Shown: positions 28,001 to 34,965, numbered from the stretch's first letter. The stretch is 55,108 nucleotides of DNA from Puniceicoccales bacterium (GCA_031269335.1 JAISZI010000083.1:1-55108); one strand, 5' to 3'. Notes: generated from the sequence alone by a model not told the origin. Made by a program: numbers and translations.

Positions 28001-29546
28001 CCGCGTCCTCTCCGGCGGTCTTCTTTCCGGACAAGGCACCGTCGCCGGCTCCCTCTTTGTTGAGTTAGGCGGCGAAGTCCGACCGGGCGGTCTTTCAACC
28101 GGGCAGATAACCGCCCTCGGCAATATCGCCAGTGCCGGCAACATCGCTGTCCGCCTCATCCGAGGCGATAACGGGGCACTTCTCCACGACACCCTACACT
28201 ACACAGGCAGCGCGGTTTTCGAATCCGGTGCCACCGTTTATATTGACATCAGCGCGTTAGGTAACGACTTGCCCCTCACCGGCGAAAAATTCCAAATTTT
28301 TATAGACGACGACCTCACAGATAATCCAGCAGGAGGAAGCGTTTCGGGCGTGTTCATCCAGTCCAACCCCGCTCTAAACGGTGTCGCCTATATCTACAAC
28401 AACAGCAACGGACTAAGCCTCCTCTTCGGAAGCGACCTCTCCGAAATTCCCAACCTGCGCTTGCACGATTCCCTCGGTAATTTCGTTTCTTATATCAACA
28501 CCATCCTCGCGAATACAAACCCTGACTTCGCCGCACGAAGAACCGTCGATGCCCTCCTTTCCGGCGACCCAAGCACAACGTTTAACAAAGCCGCCCCCCT
28601 TGCCTTCGCCAGCATGACAGCCATGAGCGTTACCAACGCACACTCCGCTGCAGCTTCCATGCGCTCCCACCTCGAAGGCCTCCGCTACGAACGCGTTATT
28701 AATGAGCATGCGATTGAGTTCACTCCCTACGTCTCCGTCTCCGGAACTTTCGCCCGAAACCGCGGCGGCAACAACGACCCGGTTTTCGATTTTAACAACT
28801 ACTCAGGCACCGTCGGCATTGACCACTCGTGGAGCGAAAACTTCACCTTCGGCATCAACGCAAACTACAACCGAGGAAGTGCCACGCTTCACGATAACGC
28901 CGGTAAAATAGAGACCGAAACCGCCGGATTAAGCGTCTATGCGTCCATCATGCCGACCAGATGGATTTACTTCGACCTGCAAGCCTACGGCGGATACAGC
29001 ACCTACGACTCCAAACGCTTCACCCACCTCGGACGCGAAACCGCCTCGCCAGAAGGCTATGACCTCGGCGTCGCCGCCTACGTCGGCACAATTATACCGG
29101 TCACACAACGCGTCCACTTCACCCCGTTCGCAGGATTTGAATACGTCCATGCCTCCGTGGACGCCTTCACCGAAACAGGTTCCCTCGCCGCCCTTTCTCT
29201 TCAGGAGATCACACAAAACTCTCTACAAGTGAAATTTGGCACCAACCTGAACTGGGTCAGCCAACTCTCCAACTTCGTCGTTATGCGCCTCGCCCTCGAA
29301 GTCGCCTACGCAGTGCAGCTCGTTGACTCCGAAACGGGTATCACCGGACAATTCGCAAACGACACCACCCGCAACCGCTTTAACGTGGACGCACCTGCCA
29401 CCCCAGAACGTTCCCTCCAAGTCGGTCCCGCCGTTGAATTCTCCCTCGGCACTAACCATTCCTTGCGCTTCAATTATACCTACGAAGCCGACTTCGGCGC
29501 CCACACCGTCCACCACCTGAACGCAACCTACCGCATCCGCTTCTAA
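19059..29546 (+). CDS. Giant autotransporter with beta-strand (PATR) repeats
   Basis: This ~3,495-residue type Va autotransporter starts at MKKSFLSFRQ with an extended signal region of about 51 residues. A basic, Ser/Thr-rich lead comes first, then SRGLLAAAASLLAGMSLPSLQA. The passenger is a very long beta-helix made of autotransporter-associated repeats such as GTGTLTLTG, NTYTGGTTI and GGVLQVGNG. The translocator (about 3215-3495) begins IEFTPYVSVSGTFARN and ends in YRIRF with a C-terminal Phe. No protease triad, RGD or haem motif is evident, so an adhesin or surface-layer role is inference. The frame is open upstream to 18930, but a signal fits 19059. It follows pstA on the same strand. Confidence 0.93.
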   Translation: MKKSFLSFRQRSATKTSPSATSFSLRCSMSRGLLAAAASLLAGMSLPSLQADYIVPARTFSLYGDPNVGGYDASSGTIYVINDDSTALITQGDVSPNNYVIKGGGHADYITTPGALQIIYGAVVSGNVTIAGDTIISSQVTGLKGTTGTISGRLLEDPEATGTLTLTLGWPVWSSATPIEASASTLILLGDNAGFTGDIRIGLHTTLQLGNGGDFGDLASARAITFLGNAADGARLVVNRAGTITISSIIAGPGSIEKLGTGTLNLAREAFTTPSTFTGDLIVRQGTLAFNGIDVLGSGNKNINLHEGTTLSYSGAADILDFPERITVNLSGNATLEIPSSTETILPILKSSSVGGKRLTKVGSGVLTLSGTTDNTGAGLAASAGTVNLAKVDSSSGVHAISSGGLGISGDAQVIITGTGGDQIADDAPVNIADTGTFDLNGNNEAIGALTGVQSAVINNLLDTPVTFSVGSNVAAANNIYAGSIEGNIDFVKKGADTLIITGNLNYTGSTTIDGGVLQVGNGTSSGALGSATTAITVNSSGTLAFNLVPQPGNALTFSREIIGTGSLRKDGSSTLTLTGAASYTGATIVTGGVLVLGAEAAPSSLAVQISDGAQVRVGATGGGEFTLTSPTQASYAGHTGTSTLPDIDGSVSLANGHTLTVGGVKTLETLSISGDLKLDASTAKVSLGNSGLSDLITAKNVQLLSSTAGTVKLELNFLNGVQTGNYNLIHWEEAGIAESQLPVFNLSLAGGPMPTPRDGSGTTVSDNLSLRINIENKNLVLEFAGNGNHRLRWASTSSTWKANNDSPVPDDGGIALSEKWTDISTGDTPSVFYDYDLVEFDAPTSSTSPNISISGDVTPSRITILGGNHTFTLAAATVAADTYVGGGGKITGKADILKDGTGTLTIRGAHDFTGVVEISEGVVNLEDTSINTGSAGNPTVISYTTLIGNYGDASAIGAGTTPASILFKSGQNTTLRFSGTTAQKTNRSFTLGAQSSTSAGGRIEIMTNPIVIFNGTDPIAYEGTGNRKLTLAGSMGSTTATEFCGGVMSLPLEDPINGKLTIEKSGSGTWYLQKNTIDHTYSGGIILTGGTLAIGQDSLGAVPEVFDADSLTINDGAIIRNLKYTGDGTSAPTAADVTVEDIVFEATRGIYLTRTSTATTGSVFRIGQTKNDSTITVNSAISGSGMLTVDGFGTLELAGVNTFSGGFRILGNATVKVGESGTEAIPHASISEAAGVSLEAGATLSLNGSDVIIRRFSDSRGTIINDVIATTSTLIVDAPSSTASTFRGNLEEGTDAQLALTKKGTGALNLQLGNDSNFSGPIRVEAGRLALNDGGAGSTDNPIGNASVIIVDNNATLDLRGSSITAKQETDGGGNPVTDVNGNPVIELRRTIYITGAGAADAGALANSLIGGNATADNVTLLGNATIKTAAFLELSRVRGTGSLTLGASLQTGGAGFYIRGTNLYPTPSIELTPGATGVASALNVNTYVRVTAAANETVSVGAININADGNLLLETLDSTVRQIIKKDTPTAVTGTLTLIESTEQEFQFLSGVASSRITHISEVFEESVGTIIFDTPDLAAATGFTRFDGRIGSIATADPGTGSANLHLTKRGPGEYTLSNPSSDYIGNTRIEDGTLILNAVLTNGTTGTGVLGAADILDAGRLVIGNASLTATLRDISNVLSTTERLLTISAAGAVIESDYNRSGVIANSRGPGLQFNAVGAIRFETPNPSGVTLVLGGDKDPSAEAASNVFAPSIPDAPGGIPTALVKRGLGEWVLGRENTRNTYTGGTTILAGTLALGSATALPEGTELLIGGESSYGRLRINGHSVRLENLRASSETGSMNEIVNGALQQGGPNWPTVTLNVANATQTSVFTGSLGSTGDYFDSSVYDNAFHVIKEGPGTQVLSGGIYYSGDTEVREGELRLVGIGEFAAKTHVFIGAPEGVTPSVAPWINVSQLPEGLYIRASGQIVGQSTRSQNNLVAGNMASVVQNGDGKYQVRIDNTRNIQGDIRLAGGNIRIGGQKYFVEEHDIDGNPIIVTKVEDTVARLTIAGNLYSVNNSRSSLYYTFGIESFIENQDVPEDTEQAARAKLPTSDYLVANHVDFQGVVQIVIDTSTSGRLDSGTEAAPVSYPIISYNTISEISLSRLQVAITDERYNISFHNESSTRTLYMDVVGKTGGRIYWVGNEDAETQQWGDPAANGVNFVLASDARVSFAPGNHAVFDDRVQLSPLRVITISSQGVILGAATFDSRLDYTLAESGGPMKGEGYLEKYGEGTLFINNANTYTGGTYLGKGKIVLGNESALSTGTIYLQGGTLVSNGNARILPNTVYVQGTTTVDTSGGNITFAGELSDGATEQHLGTLVKIGSGTLSLTGSNENFTGLFQLTAGTLSLGPNANPANATFSIAADTYLTVTFEGDRDIVLGSVEGSGTIYSVTPGAKNFRVGNASDGVAVFSGAITDGTDGSVQLTKEGDGTLVLTGNANTYTGGTIVSKGTLQIGGGSHNGSVGNALAPIFIERDAKLVFNGDRLLDNQLAQDISGTGTLEKQNTNALIIVHDNDNFSGKVVISGGEFRLGKGEGSGSVGSATIYNDATLVLNRGGGDYTMGNNISGTGDIQKLDGSRLTYIGDNTSSGNTLVYLGTLSIGNGALERNQLYSAQTIYLLGSTLELNPGAGGINLSADITGVAGTVDKIGTHTAVLAGDVSFSGAVNLKGGVLQIGDGADRGSIQGSAQIHLETGTLIISRSDTAELSGRIYSTGGGEIRITGGTTGTGTVILSENNEISGTVSVENHATLQIGRGEYSGSFNSTNAAVNVQLARGATLAFSHNGDDVRTGSTLFINGSGNFVKRGPGTTFFDSVGYHVGGTIVEEGRLIISTSNLPRALLDPTYDPEGLSYLAANGEGILELRNGDIPFTLERHIRGTGTVALGADDNVGVGTYTRFDFVPANNSGILHAIEVGERTLLNFGADAAARLNAEQLRVLSGGLLSGQGTVAGSLFVELGGEVRPGGLSTGQITALGNIASAGNIAVRLIRGDNGALLHDTLHYTGSAVFESGATVYIDISALGNDLPLTGEKFQIFIDDDLTDNPAGGSVSGVFIQSNPALNGVAYIYNNSNGLSLLFGSDLSEIPNLRLHDSLGNFVSYINTILANTNPDFAARRTVDALLSGDPSTTFNKAAPLAFASMTAMSVTNAHSAAASMRSHLEGLRYERVINEHAIEFTPYVSVSGTFARNRGGNNDPVFDFNNYSGTVGIDHSWSENFTFGINANYNRGSATLHDNAGKIETETAGLSVYASIMPTRWIYFDLQAYGGYSTYDSKRFTHLGRETASPEGYDLGVAAYVGTIIPVTQRVHFTPFAGFEYVHASVDAFTETGSLAALSLQEITQNSLQVKFGTNLNWVSQLSNFVVMRLALEVAYAVQLVDSETGITGQFANDTTRNRFNVDAPATPERSLQVGPAVEFSLGTNHSLRFNYTYEADFGAHTVHHLNATYRIRF

Positions 29547-30150
29547 TACCCATCGCCCGCGCCCCAAGAGGGCGCTTCCAAGATAGCCCAGGGCAACGCC
29601 AACGCCCTGGGGAAGTGAGGGAAGGAAAGGAAATCCCCAAAGGGGCGGCACCAATTGTGGCATGGGAGGGGCACCCCTTCAGAGGCTCTCTGATTTTTGT
29701 GGTTCCCCAAATACCCAGGGCGCTGCCCTGGGCTATATTAGAGCCGCCCCTTTGGGGCTTTGGCTTGTGTGGTTGCCGAATACCCAGGGCGTTGCCCTGG
29801 GCTAACTTAGAGCCGCCCCTTTGGGGCTTTTATCCGCCGGTTCCGCGCTCGCTGCGCTCGCGCTCCACCGGCGGTTATTCACGTTGTGCCCCTCTCGGGG
29901 CACCGGAGGCGTGGCAGCGGCGTAGCGGCGCGGTGGCAAGCCAGTGGGACGCGGTGGCGTGTAACCGAGGTCTGGAGTTGCGCCCCTCTCGGGGCACGGC
30001 GGGCGGCGCGGCAGCGGCACAGCGGAGGCGCAGCGGACAAGCCCGCAGCCCGCAGCTCGCAGCCACCCCGTCGGCGCATCGACCGCTCGCGCCCCACTCG
30101 GTCCACTTCGCCCGCTGCGTCCGCTCTGCCTGCTGCGTCCGCGCTGTCAC
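29547..30150. repeat. Mosaic palindromic intergenic repeat block 2
   Basis: It starts about 15 bp after the autotransporter stop, with GCGCCC-caaga-GGGCGC and then repeated modules. CCCAGGGCGTTGCCCTGGGC-type hairpins lie near 29587-29620, 29716 and 29781. GCCCCTTTGGGGC hairpins follow each. A CGCTCGCTGCGCTCGCGCTCCACCGGCGGTTATTCACGTT element lies at about 29846-29885, and an ACCGAGGTCTGGAGTTGCGC element near 29965. It separates two convergent genes. No protein-coding potential is credible. Confidence 0.8.
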
Positions 30151-30152
30151 CG

Positions 30153-30275
30153 CGTCCACTGCGCCTACTCCACCCGCTACGTCCGCCCGCCTACTCCACC
30201 CACTCCGTCCGCCCGCCTACTCCACCCACCGCGTCCGCCCGCTTACTCCACCCGCTGCGTCCGCCCGTCCACCCC
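30153..30275. repeat. 26-bp tandem repeat
   Basis: Three near-identical 26-bp units, CGTCCGCCCGCCTACTCCAC plus six variable bases, begin at 30180, 30206 and 30232. A partial unit follows at 30258 and a degenerate 27-bp unit precedes at 30153. The array ends at the stop codon of the minus-strand cytochrome gene. It looks like a variable-number tandem repeat. Confidence 0.85.
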
Positions 30276-30285
30276 GTCGGGCGGC

Positions 30286-32211
30286 TCAAAGTGTTTTGAT
30301 GTAGAGTTCCAGTAGGTCGATTTCTTCTTTGGAGAGGTGTTGGGTTACGCCGTGGGCATCGCCGAGATTGTGGATGGTGAGGACGTCTTTTATTGTAATG
30401 GCCCGACCGTCGTAGAGATAGGGAGGCGTCCGCCAGATTTCTCGCAGGGTGGGGGTGTCGAATTTGCGTCCTTTGTCATTTTCGATGCCTGTGCCGACGT
30501 CGTGCATTTGCATGTCGGTTAGGTATTCTCCGGAGTGGCAGGAGGCGCAACCGGTGCTTGCAAAAAGTTCCTTGCCCTTACCTTTCGGGTCTTTGGCGCG
30601 ATACTCGGCGAGGAAGGGGCTTTCGAGGGGACGGAGGTTTCGCAAGAACTCGTCAATGTCTTTGGCAAATTCTTCCGGCTGGACGGTGAAGAGGTTGTGC
30701 GTGATGCCTTTGCGCACGGCGAGTTCGGCATTTTTCCGAATGCCCGTAATCATTGAAGGCGGGGTGAAATGGGAAAAGAGGAGGCTTTTGGTGTTTTTGG
30801 GGTTACCAGTGCCGTCGTTTATTTGGTCCCAGTTGATGCTGTCGGCGCGCCCGTCGGCATGGCAGGAAATGCAGCTCAGCCATTGTTGGTAGCAGATGGA
30901 GGCGTCCCAGAAATTTGCTTCGCCGCGGCGGATTGCGTCAGGGGCGGGTTCGGTGCCGAGGACGATTTCGGAAAAAGCGGGGCGGGGATTGGATCCAACG
31001 CCGAGGACTACTTTGTCCAACGCGGTCGAAAAGTTGCTGCTGATGAGAAGGGTGCCCTCACTGCCCGGCTTGGTATCAGTGGCGGCGCGTGCGGAACCGG
31101 GGACCCACGCAATTGCGCGGGGAGAACGCCCCTTGAGTCGATGACGTTGCTTGAACGCGGAAGTGAAGGAAAGCGATACGGCAAATTCTCCCTTAGAAAC
31201 AATGTAGGGAATTTTTTCTTTTCCGTCCAAAAATCCTTGGACGCGGGCGAGCATTTTTTCTACGTCGAGCGTCATAAGCTCGTGCGTGCCTGCGATGGCG
31301 ATGTAGAGCTTTTTCCCTTTTTCGGGTCCATCGTTGGCAAGGCAAATGCCAAAGGGGCTGGAAGCGCCGTTGTCGGGATCGTCGAGCAGCACGGTAACAT
31401 GGATTTTTGCTTCCTTGACGTTGATGACCGTCAGGGCGTCGGTGTTCGTCCAACCACGATCAAGCTGGGTAATGGGGACGCCAAAACGCGAAAGGAGGTG
31501 AACGGCGTAAAGGAGGGAACCGTCGGGGGAGAATGTCATGCCGGTAAGCGACTGCGCCCCCGTGCCGAGCGTGATTTGGGCACGAATGGTATTTCGGGCG
31601 GTATCGATGAAGGTGATGGTTGCGGCGATGTTGGGGTCTGTTGCGGCTTGGTGGGGCATGAAGTTGGCGACAGCGAGGGTCTTCCCGTCGGGCGAAAGGA
31701 CGATGGTGCGCGGTTCACGCAAGGCGGGAATGGTGCTGATCACCTTGCCGGTAGCGAGGTTGATGACGGCAATGTTTTCCGTGAAACGGTTTGCCACATA
31801 GAGCGTTTTTCCGTCAGCCGAAAGCGCGAGACCATCGGGAGTATGCCCAACGGGAATGAGGGTTTTGCGCTTAAGAGCTGGAGCAGCAAGCACTTCGATT
31901 GCGCCGCGGGCGTCCCCCGTCGAGACGTAAAGCGTGTTACCGTCGGGCGAAAGAATGAGATTGTTCGGATTTTGCCCGATTTCGACACGGGTGGTCTTTT
32001 CGGTTTTAAGGTCGGTGACGGCGATAGACTTCGCCGTGGTGAGCGCGGTGTAAGCGATACTTCGTGCACCGTCCACCGCAAGCGCACCGGGCGAGAGATA
32101 CGTGCCGCGAGCCGCAGGCGCGGACGTGGCAACGGGTGCACAAAGCAGACAAAAGACGACAAAAAACGGGACGACTGCCCCGAAACCTGTGGTGACCTGT
32201 GTGAATTTCAT
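30286..32211 (-). CDS. Exported beta-propeller/di-haem cytochrome c protein
   Basis: This 641-residue protein has a signal peptide (about 1-31). The N-terminal YVTN-type beta-propeller (about 35-390) is built of repeats such as LILSPDGNTLYVSTG, LALSADGKTLYVANR and IVLSPDGKTLAVANF. The C-terminal part carries two haem-binding CxxCH sites, CISCH (about 445) and CASCH (about 553), and resembles MauG/cytochrome c peroxidase-like domains. Phrases include TPTLREIWRTPPYLYDGRA. It would sit in the periplasm as an electron-transfer or oxidase protein; the substrate cannot be read from sequence. It is divergent from the DoxX-like gene across about 160 bp. Confidence 0.88.
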   Translation of the reverse strand: MKFTQVTTGFGAVVPFFVVFCLLCAPVATSAPAARGTYLSPGALAVDGARSIAYTALTTAKSIAVTDLKTEKTTRVEIGQNPNNLILSPDGNTLYVSTGDARGAIEVLAAPALKRKTLIPVGHTPDGLALSADGKTLYVANRFTENIAVINLATGKVISTIPALREPRTIVLSPDGKTLAVANFMPHQAATDPNIAATITFIDTARNTIRAQITLGTGAQSLTGMTFSPDGSLLYAVHLLSRFGVPITQLDRGWTNTDALTVINVKEAKIHVTVLLDDPDNGASSPFGICLANDGPEKGKKLYIAIAGTHELMTLDVEKMLARVQGFLDGKEKIPYIVSKGEFAVSLSFTSAFKQRHRLKGRSPRAIAWVPGSARAATDTKPGSEGTLLISSNFSTALDKVVLGVGSNPRPAFSEIVLGTEPAPDAIRRGEANFWDASICYQQWLSCISCHADGRADSINWDQINDGTGNPKNTKSLLFSHFTPPSMITGIRKNAELAVRKGITHNLFTVQPEEFAKDIDEFLRNLRPLESPFLAEYRAKDPKGKGKELFASTGCASCHSGEYLTDMQMHDVGTGIENDKGRKFDTPTLREIWRTPPYLYDGRAITIKDVLTIHNLGDAHGVTQHLSKEEIDLLELYIKTL

Positions 32212-32372
32212 ACAAGGAATGAGTGTGTTTTATGCAAAAAATGTTCCATTTCGACGGTTTTGCCACCTGCCAAGCCCCTTATCCAACTGTTAACACCGTG
32301 ATTGACAATTTTTCCAGGAACTTATTTCACTCTGCCCTGTTTCCCAGTCGAACTTTTCAACTTCTCTCATAC

Positions 32373-33278
32373 ATGAGCAACCACACATCAAACGACAACT
32401 CGCCCGAAGCCACTGCCGAAGGCACCTGCGGATGCAGCCTGGATTCCAAAAAAGAAGAATCCTGCTCCTGCGGATGCGATAGCAAACCCTGCTGCGCCCT
32501 CTGCCCGGGCGAAAAAACACTCGCATTCTGGATACTCCGCGTCTGGCTCGGATGCCGTGCCATTTTCACCGGATTGAGTAAATTCCAAGAGGAAATAGTC
32601 GGCGACCAAGGTGCCAAAGTCGCAACTGCGAACTTCCTCAAACAAAACTATGGTTCGGAAATCGCCAATAAAGCCGCCGAAAGTGCCAATATCTCCAGTC
32701 TCGCAAAAAACGCCGCATCGCAGGCAGCCCAAAGCGTCGGCTCCCCCCGCAACGATGTCTTTACATCCGCATACAACGCGGCGACTTCTGTGCTCAGCAA
32801 AGCTTCCGAAGAAGCCACCAAGGTCGCCAGCGCCGCCGCAAAGGAAAAAGTTGACGCCCTACAAAAACTTGCAGGGGAACAAGCGAACGTCACGCTCGCG
32901 ACGTTGCCCGAAATTGATGAACCCGTCCGGATGCAAATCGTCCACCATGGTCTCCCCCAGAGCGGCGATTGGACACTCGCAGAATTTACCAAACTCGACC
33001 TTTGGTATATGCCGGAATGGGCGCTCCAAATATTTGAAAGCTACCTCGGTTATGTGCTCATCGGTCTCGGCGCGACACTCCTCCTCGGTCTTTTCACCCG
33101 CCTCTCTCTATTCCTTCAAGGGCTTCTCTATACGGGACTTACGCTCGGGTTTATCGCGATTTCCAAGGAACCCGGTTCCAGTGCCGGCATCACCATGCTG
33201 GGCGTGCACATCGCATTGGTTGTGGTCGCGTTGCTGCTCGTGAAATACAATAAACTCGCGATTTGGAAAAAGTTCTAA
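32373..33278 (+). CDS. DoxX-like membrane protein with Cys-rich N-terminus
   Basis: This 301-residue protein opens with a cytoplasmic Cys cluster (about residues 14-46) holding CGC, CSCGC, CC and CxxC motifs, a likely metal or Fe-S binding patch. TM1 follows with ARG-like loop residues (WLGCRAIFTGLSKFQEE). Then comes a ~140-residue Ala/Ser/Lys-rich helical insert and three more membrane helices, YVLIGLGATLLLGLFTRL, FLQGLLYTGLTLGFIAI and LGVHIALVVVALLLVKYN, in the DoxX/DoxD pattern. The start MSNHTSND is preferred; the upstream open frame lacks features. The function is unknown; DoxX proteins are linked to redox processes. Confidence 0.7.
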   Translation: MSNHTSNDNSPEATAEGTCGCSLDSKKEESCSCGCDSKPCCALCPGEKTLAFWILRVWLGCRAIFTGLSKFQEEIVGDQGAKVATANFLKQNYGSEIANKAAESANISSLAKNAASQAAQSVGSPRNDVFTSAYNAATSVLSKASEEATKVASAAAKEKVDALQKLAGEQANVTLATLPEIDEPVRMQIVHHGLPQSGDWTLAEFTKLDLWYMPEWALQIFESYLGYVLIGLGATLLLGLFTRLSLFLQGLLYTGLTLGFIAISKEPGSSAGITMLGVHIALVVVALLLVKYNKLAIWKKF

Positions 33279-33317
33279 TCGCCCACGCCGAAACCTTTAA
33301 CAAAACGAAAAATAACG

Positions 33318-34904
33318 ATGGAGACTCCACGTTTCACTAACGGCACAGGGGATGCGACGCTTAACAGGCGCCGCTTCCTCGCTACGTCCGCCCTCGCAGG
33401 CGCGGGACTCGTGCTTGCCCCACGAAATCTCAACGCCCAAAACGCTACGGTTCCTTCCAACCGCACGCTCGGCAACGCCATCAACATCGCCATAGTAGGT
33501 GCCGGCGCACAAGGACAAGTCCTGTTCGAATCGTTGTTCGCCATTGCTCGGGAAGGACAGATATCCTTCCGCTTCAAGGCGGTTTGCGATGTTTGGGCTA
33601 ATGCGTTGGTTCCTTTCCTCAAACGCGCTGAAAACAACGGTCGCGTCCAAGCCACGAACAAAGTAACGGGGTTGCCTGCTACGGACGAGTCCGGTCTTCC
33701 CGTTTACAAACCCAATAAACTTTCCTCCTATTATCCGGCAGGAGAGATAAAAGGCTATCGCGACATAGGAGAAATGCTGAGTGCGGAAAAAGACCTCGAC
33801 GCCATCTTCGTCGCCACGCCCGACCACTGGCACGCCCGCCACAGCATCATGGGTCTCGAAGCAGGAAAACACGTCTATTGCGAAAAAATGATGGCACGCA
33901 CTGTTGACGAAGCCCGTCAAATGGTGCTCACCGCCCAAAAAACGGGAAAACTCCTCCAGATCGGACATCAACGCCGTTCCAATCCAAACTACCGATATTT
34001 CCGCGACATCCTCCTTGGCAAATACAACCTGCTCGGCGACGTCACAAACGCCAGCGGACAATGGAACCGTTCCATAAACAACAGCCGAGACATCGCGTTG
34101 TCCTCCGGTCTTGCACGAAGCATTGATAGGAACAAGGCACTGTTGAAAAAAGTCGAAATGGCGAACGCGCACGAGTTTCGCAATTGGCGCTGGTTCAAAG
34201 CGTATTCCAACGGTCCCATTTCCGACCTCGGTGCCCACCAAATTGACATCTTCAACTGGGTCTTCGGGCGCCCACGGTCTGTCATCGCCGCCGGCGGCAA
34301 CGATTACTATTCCGTCCCACGCCGCGGTTACAAACCCCGCGAGTGGTATGACAACGTAATGTGTATTTTCGACTACGACAAAATCCCCGGACGCCCTCCG
34401 GGCGAAGTCGCCCGCGCCTACTATCAAGTCCTCACCACCACCAGCAACGGCGGCGGTTACTTTGAAACCTTCATGGGCGACAGAGGCTCCCTCAAAATCT
34501 CCGAAGTCCCAGGCAATATCAAAGCGTTCGCCGAAGATGATGCGAAACCTTACTTTGAATACCTCGTCAAACTCGGTGCCCTCGTCCCCGGTGCCCCAGC
34601 ACCCAAACCGCCCTCCGACGGCATCGCGGACAGCCGCACCACGCCTCCCCCGGAAGGATTTGAACTCACTTCTCGCCTCGGTCAAAAAACTGCACACCAG
34701 TTCCATATCGAAAACTTCCTCCGAACCATCCGCGGCGACGCCGGCGAAACCCTCAACTGCGACGGTGCGCACGCTTTCGAGAGCGAAGCACCCATCTTCC
34801 GCATCAACGAAGCCGTTGAAAAAGGAACGCGTATCTTCTTCACGGATGACGACTTCGCGTTATCCCCAAAGAAAAAAGTAGAAGAAAAAGAGAAAACCAC
34901 CTAA
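33318..34904 (+). CDS. Tat-exported Gfo/Idh/MocA-family oxidoreductase
   Basis: This 528-residue protein has a twin-arginine signal, RRRFLATSALAGAGLVLA (about 15-32), cleaved near LNAQ. The Rossmann domain follows: INIAIVGAGAQGQVLFESL, FRFKAVCDVW, IFVATPDHWHARHSI and YCEKMMARTVDEARQM. The C-terminal domain shows HQIDIFNWVFGRP and the late ECD-like segment. It probably oxidises or reduces a sugar or related substrate with NAD(P) in the periplasm, which requires cofactor loading before Tat export. Substrate is unknown. tatA lies directly downstream. Confidence 0.92.
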   Translation: METPRFTNGTGDATLNRRRFLATSALAGAGLVLAPRNLNAQNATVPSNRTLGNAINIAIVGAGAQGQVLFESLFAIAREGQISFRFKAVCDVWANALVPFLKRAENNGRVQATNKVTGLPATDESGLPVYKPNKLSSYYPAGEIKGYRDIGEMLSAEKDLDAIFVATPDHWHARHSIMGLEAGKHVYCEKMMARTVDEARQMVLTAQKTGKLLQIGHQRRSNPNYRYFRDILLGKYNLLGDVTNASGQWNRSINNSRDIALSSGLARSIDRNKALLKKVEMANAHEFRNWRWFKAYSNGPISDLGAHQIDIFNWVFGRPRSVIAAGGNDYYSVPRRGYKPREWYDNVMCIFDYDKIPGRPPGEVARAYYQVLTTTSNGGGYFETFMGDRGSLKISEVPGNIKAFAEDDAKPYFEYLVKLGALVPGAPAPKPPSDGIADSRTTPPPEGFELTSRLGQKTAHQFHIENFLRTIRGDAGETLNCDGAHAFESEAPIFRINEAVEKGTRIFFTDDDFALSPKKKVEEKEKTT

Positions 34905-34931
34905 CACACCAAAAAGTCAACATACCTCCGT

Positions 34932-34965
34932 CTGGTAATCGCGGAAACTTTTCCGTGATTGCCAG
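34932..34965. other. Stable hairpin between oxidoreductase and tatA
   Basis: CTGGTAATCGCGGAA and TTCCGTGATTGCCAG form a 15-bp stem with two wobble or mismatch positions and a 4-nt loop. It is followed by an A run, not a T run, on the plus strand. It is therefore more likely an mRNA processing or stability element, or an attenuating hairpin upstream of tatA, than a terminator. Confidence 0.65.

Noticed and set aside
29880-30285. CRISPR array suggested by the periodic sequence
   Set aside because: The 26-bp units are contiguous with no spacers, and no cas genes are present.
29615-30304. Plus-strand ORF of 229 codons across the repeat block
   Set aside because: It is translated palindromes and tandem repeats, rich in Arg, Pro and Ala, with no signal or domain.
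30769-32301. Long plus-strand ORF of about 510 codons opposite the propeller/cytochrome gene
   Set aside because: It is antisense to a gene with clear signal peptide, propeller repeats and haem motifs. Its composition has no family features, and high GC leaves antisense frames open.
33297-34772. Minus-strand ORF of about 490 codons opposite the Gfo/Idh/MocA gene
   Set aside because: Antisense shadow of a well-supported oxidoreductase; no recognisable motif.
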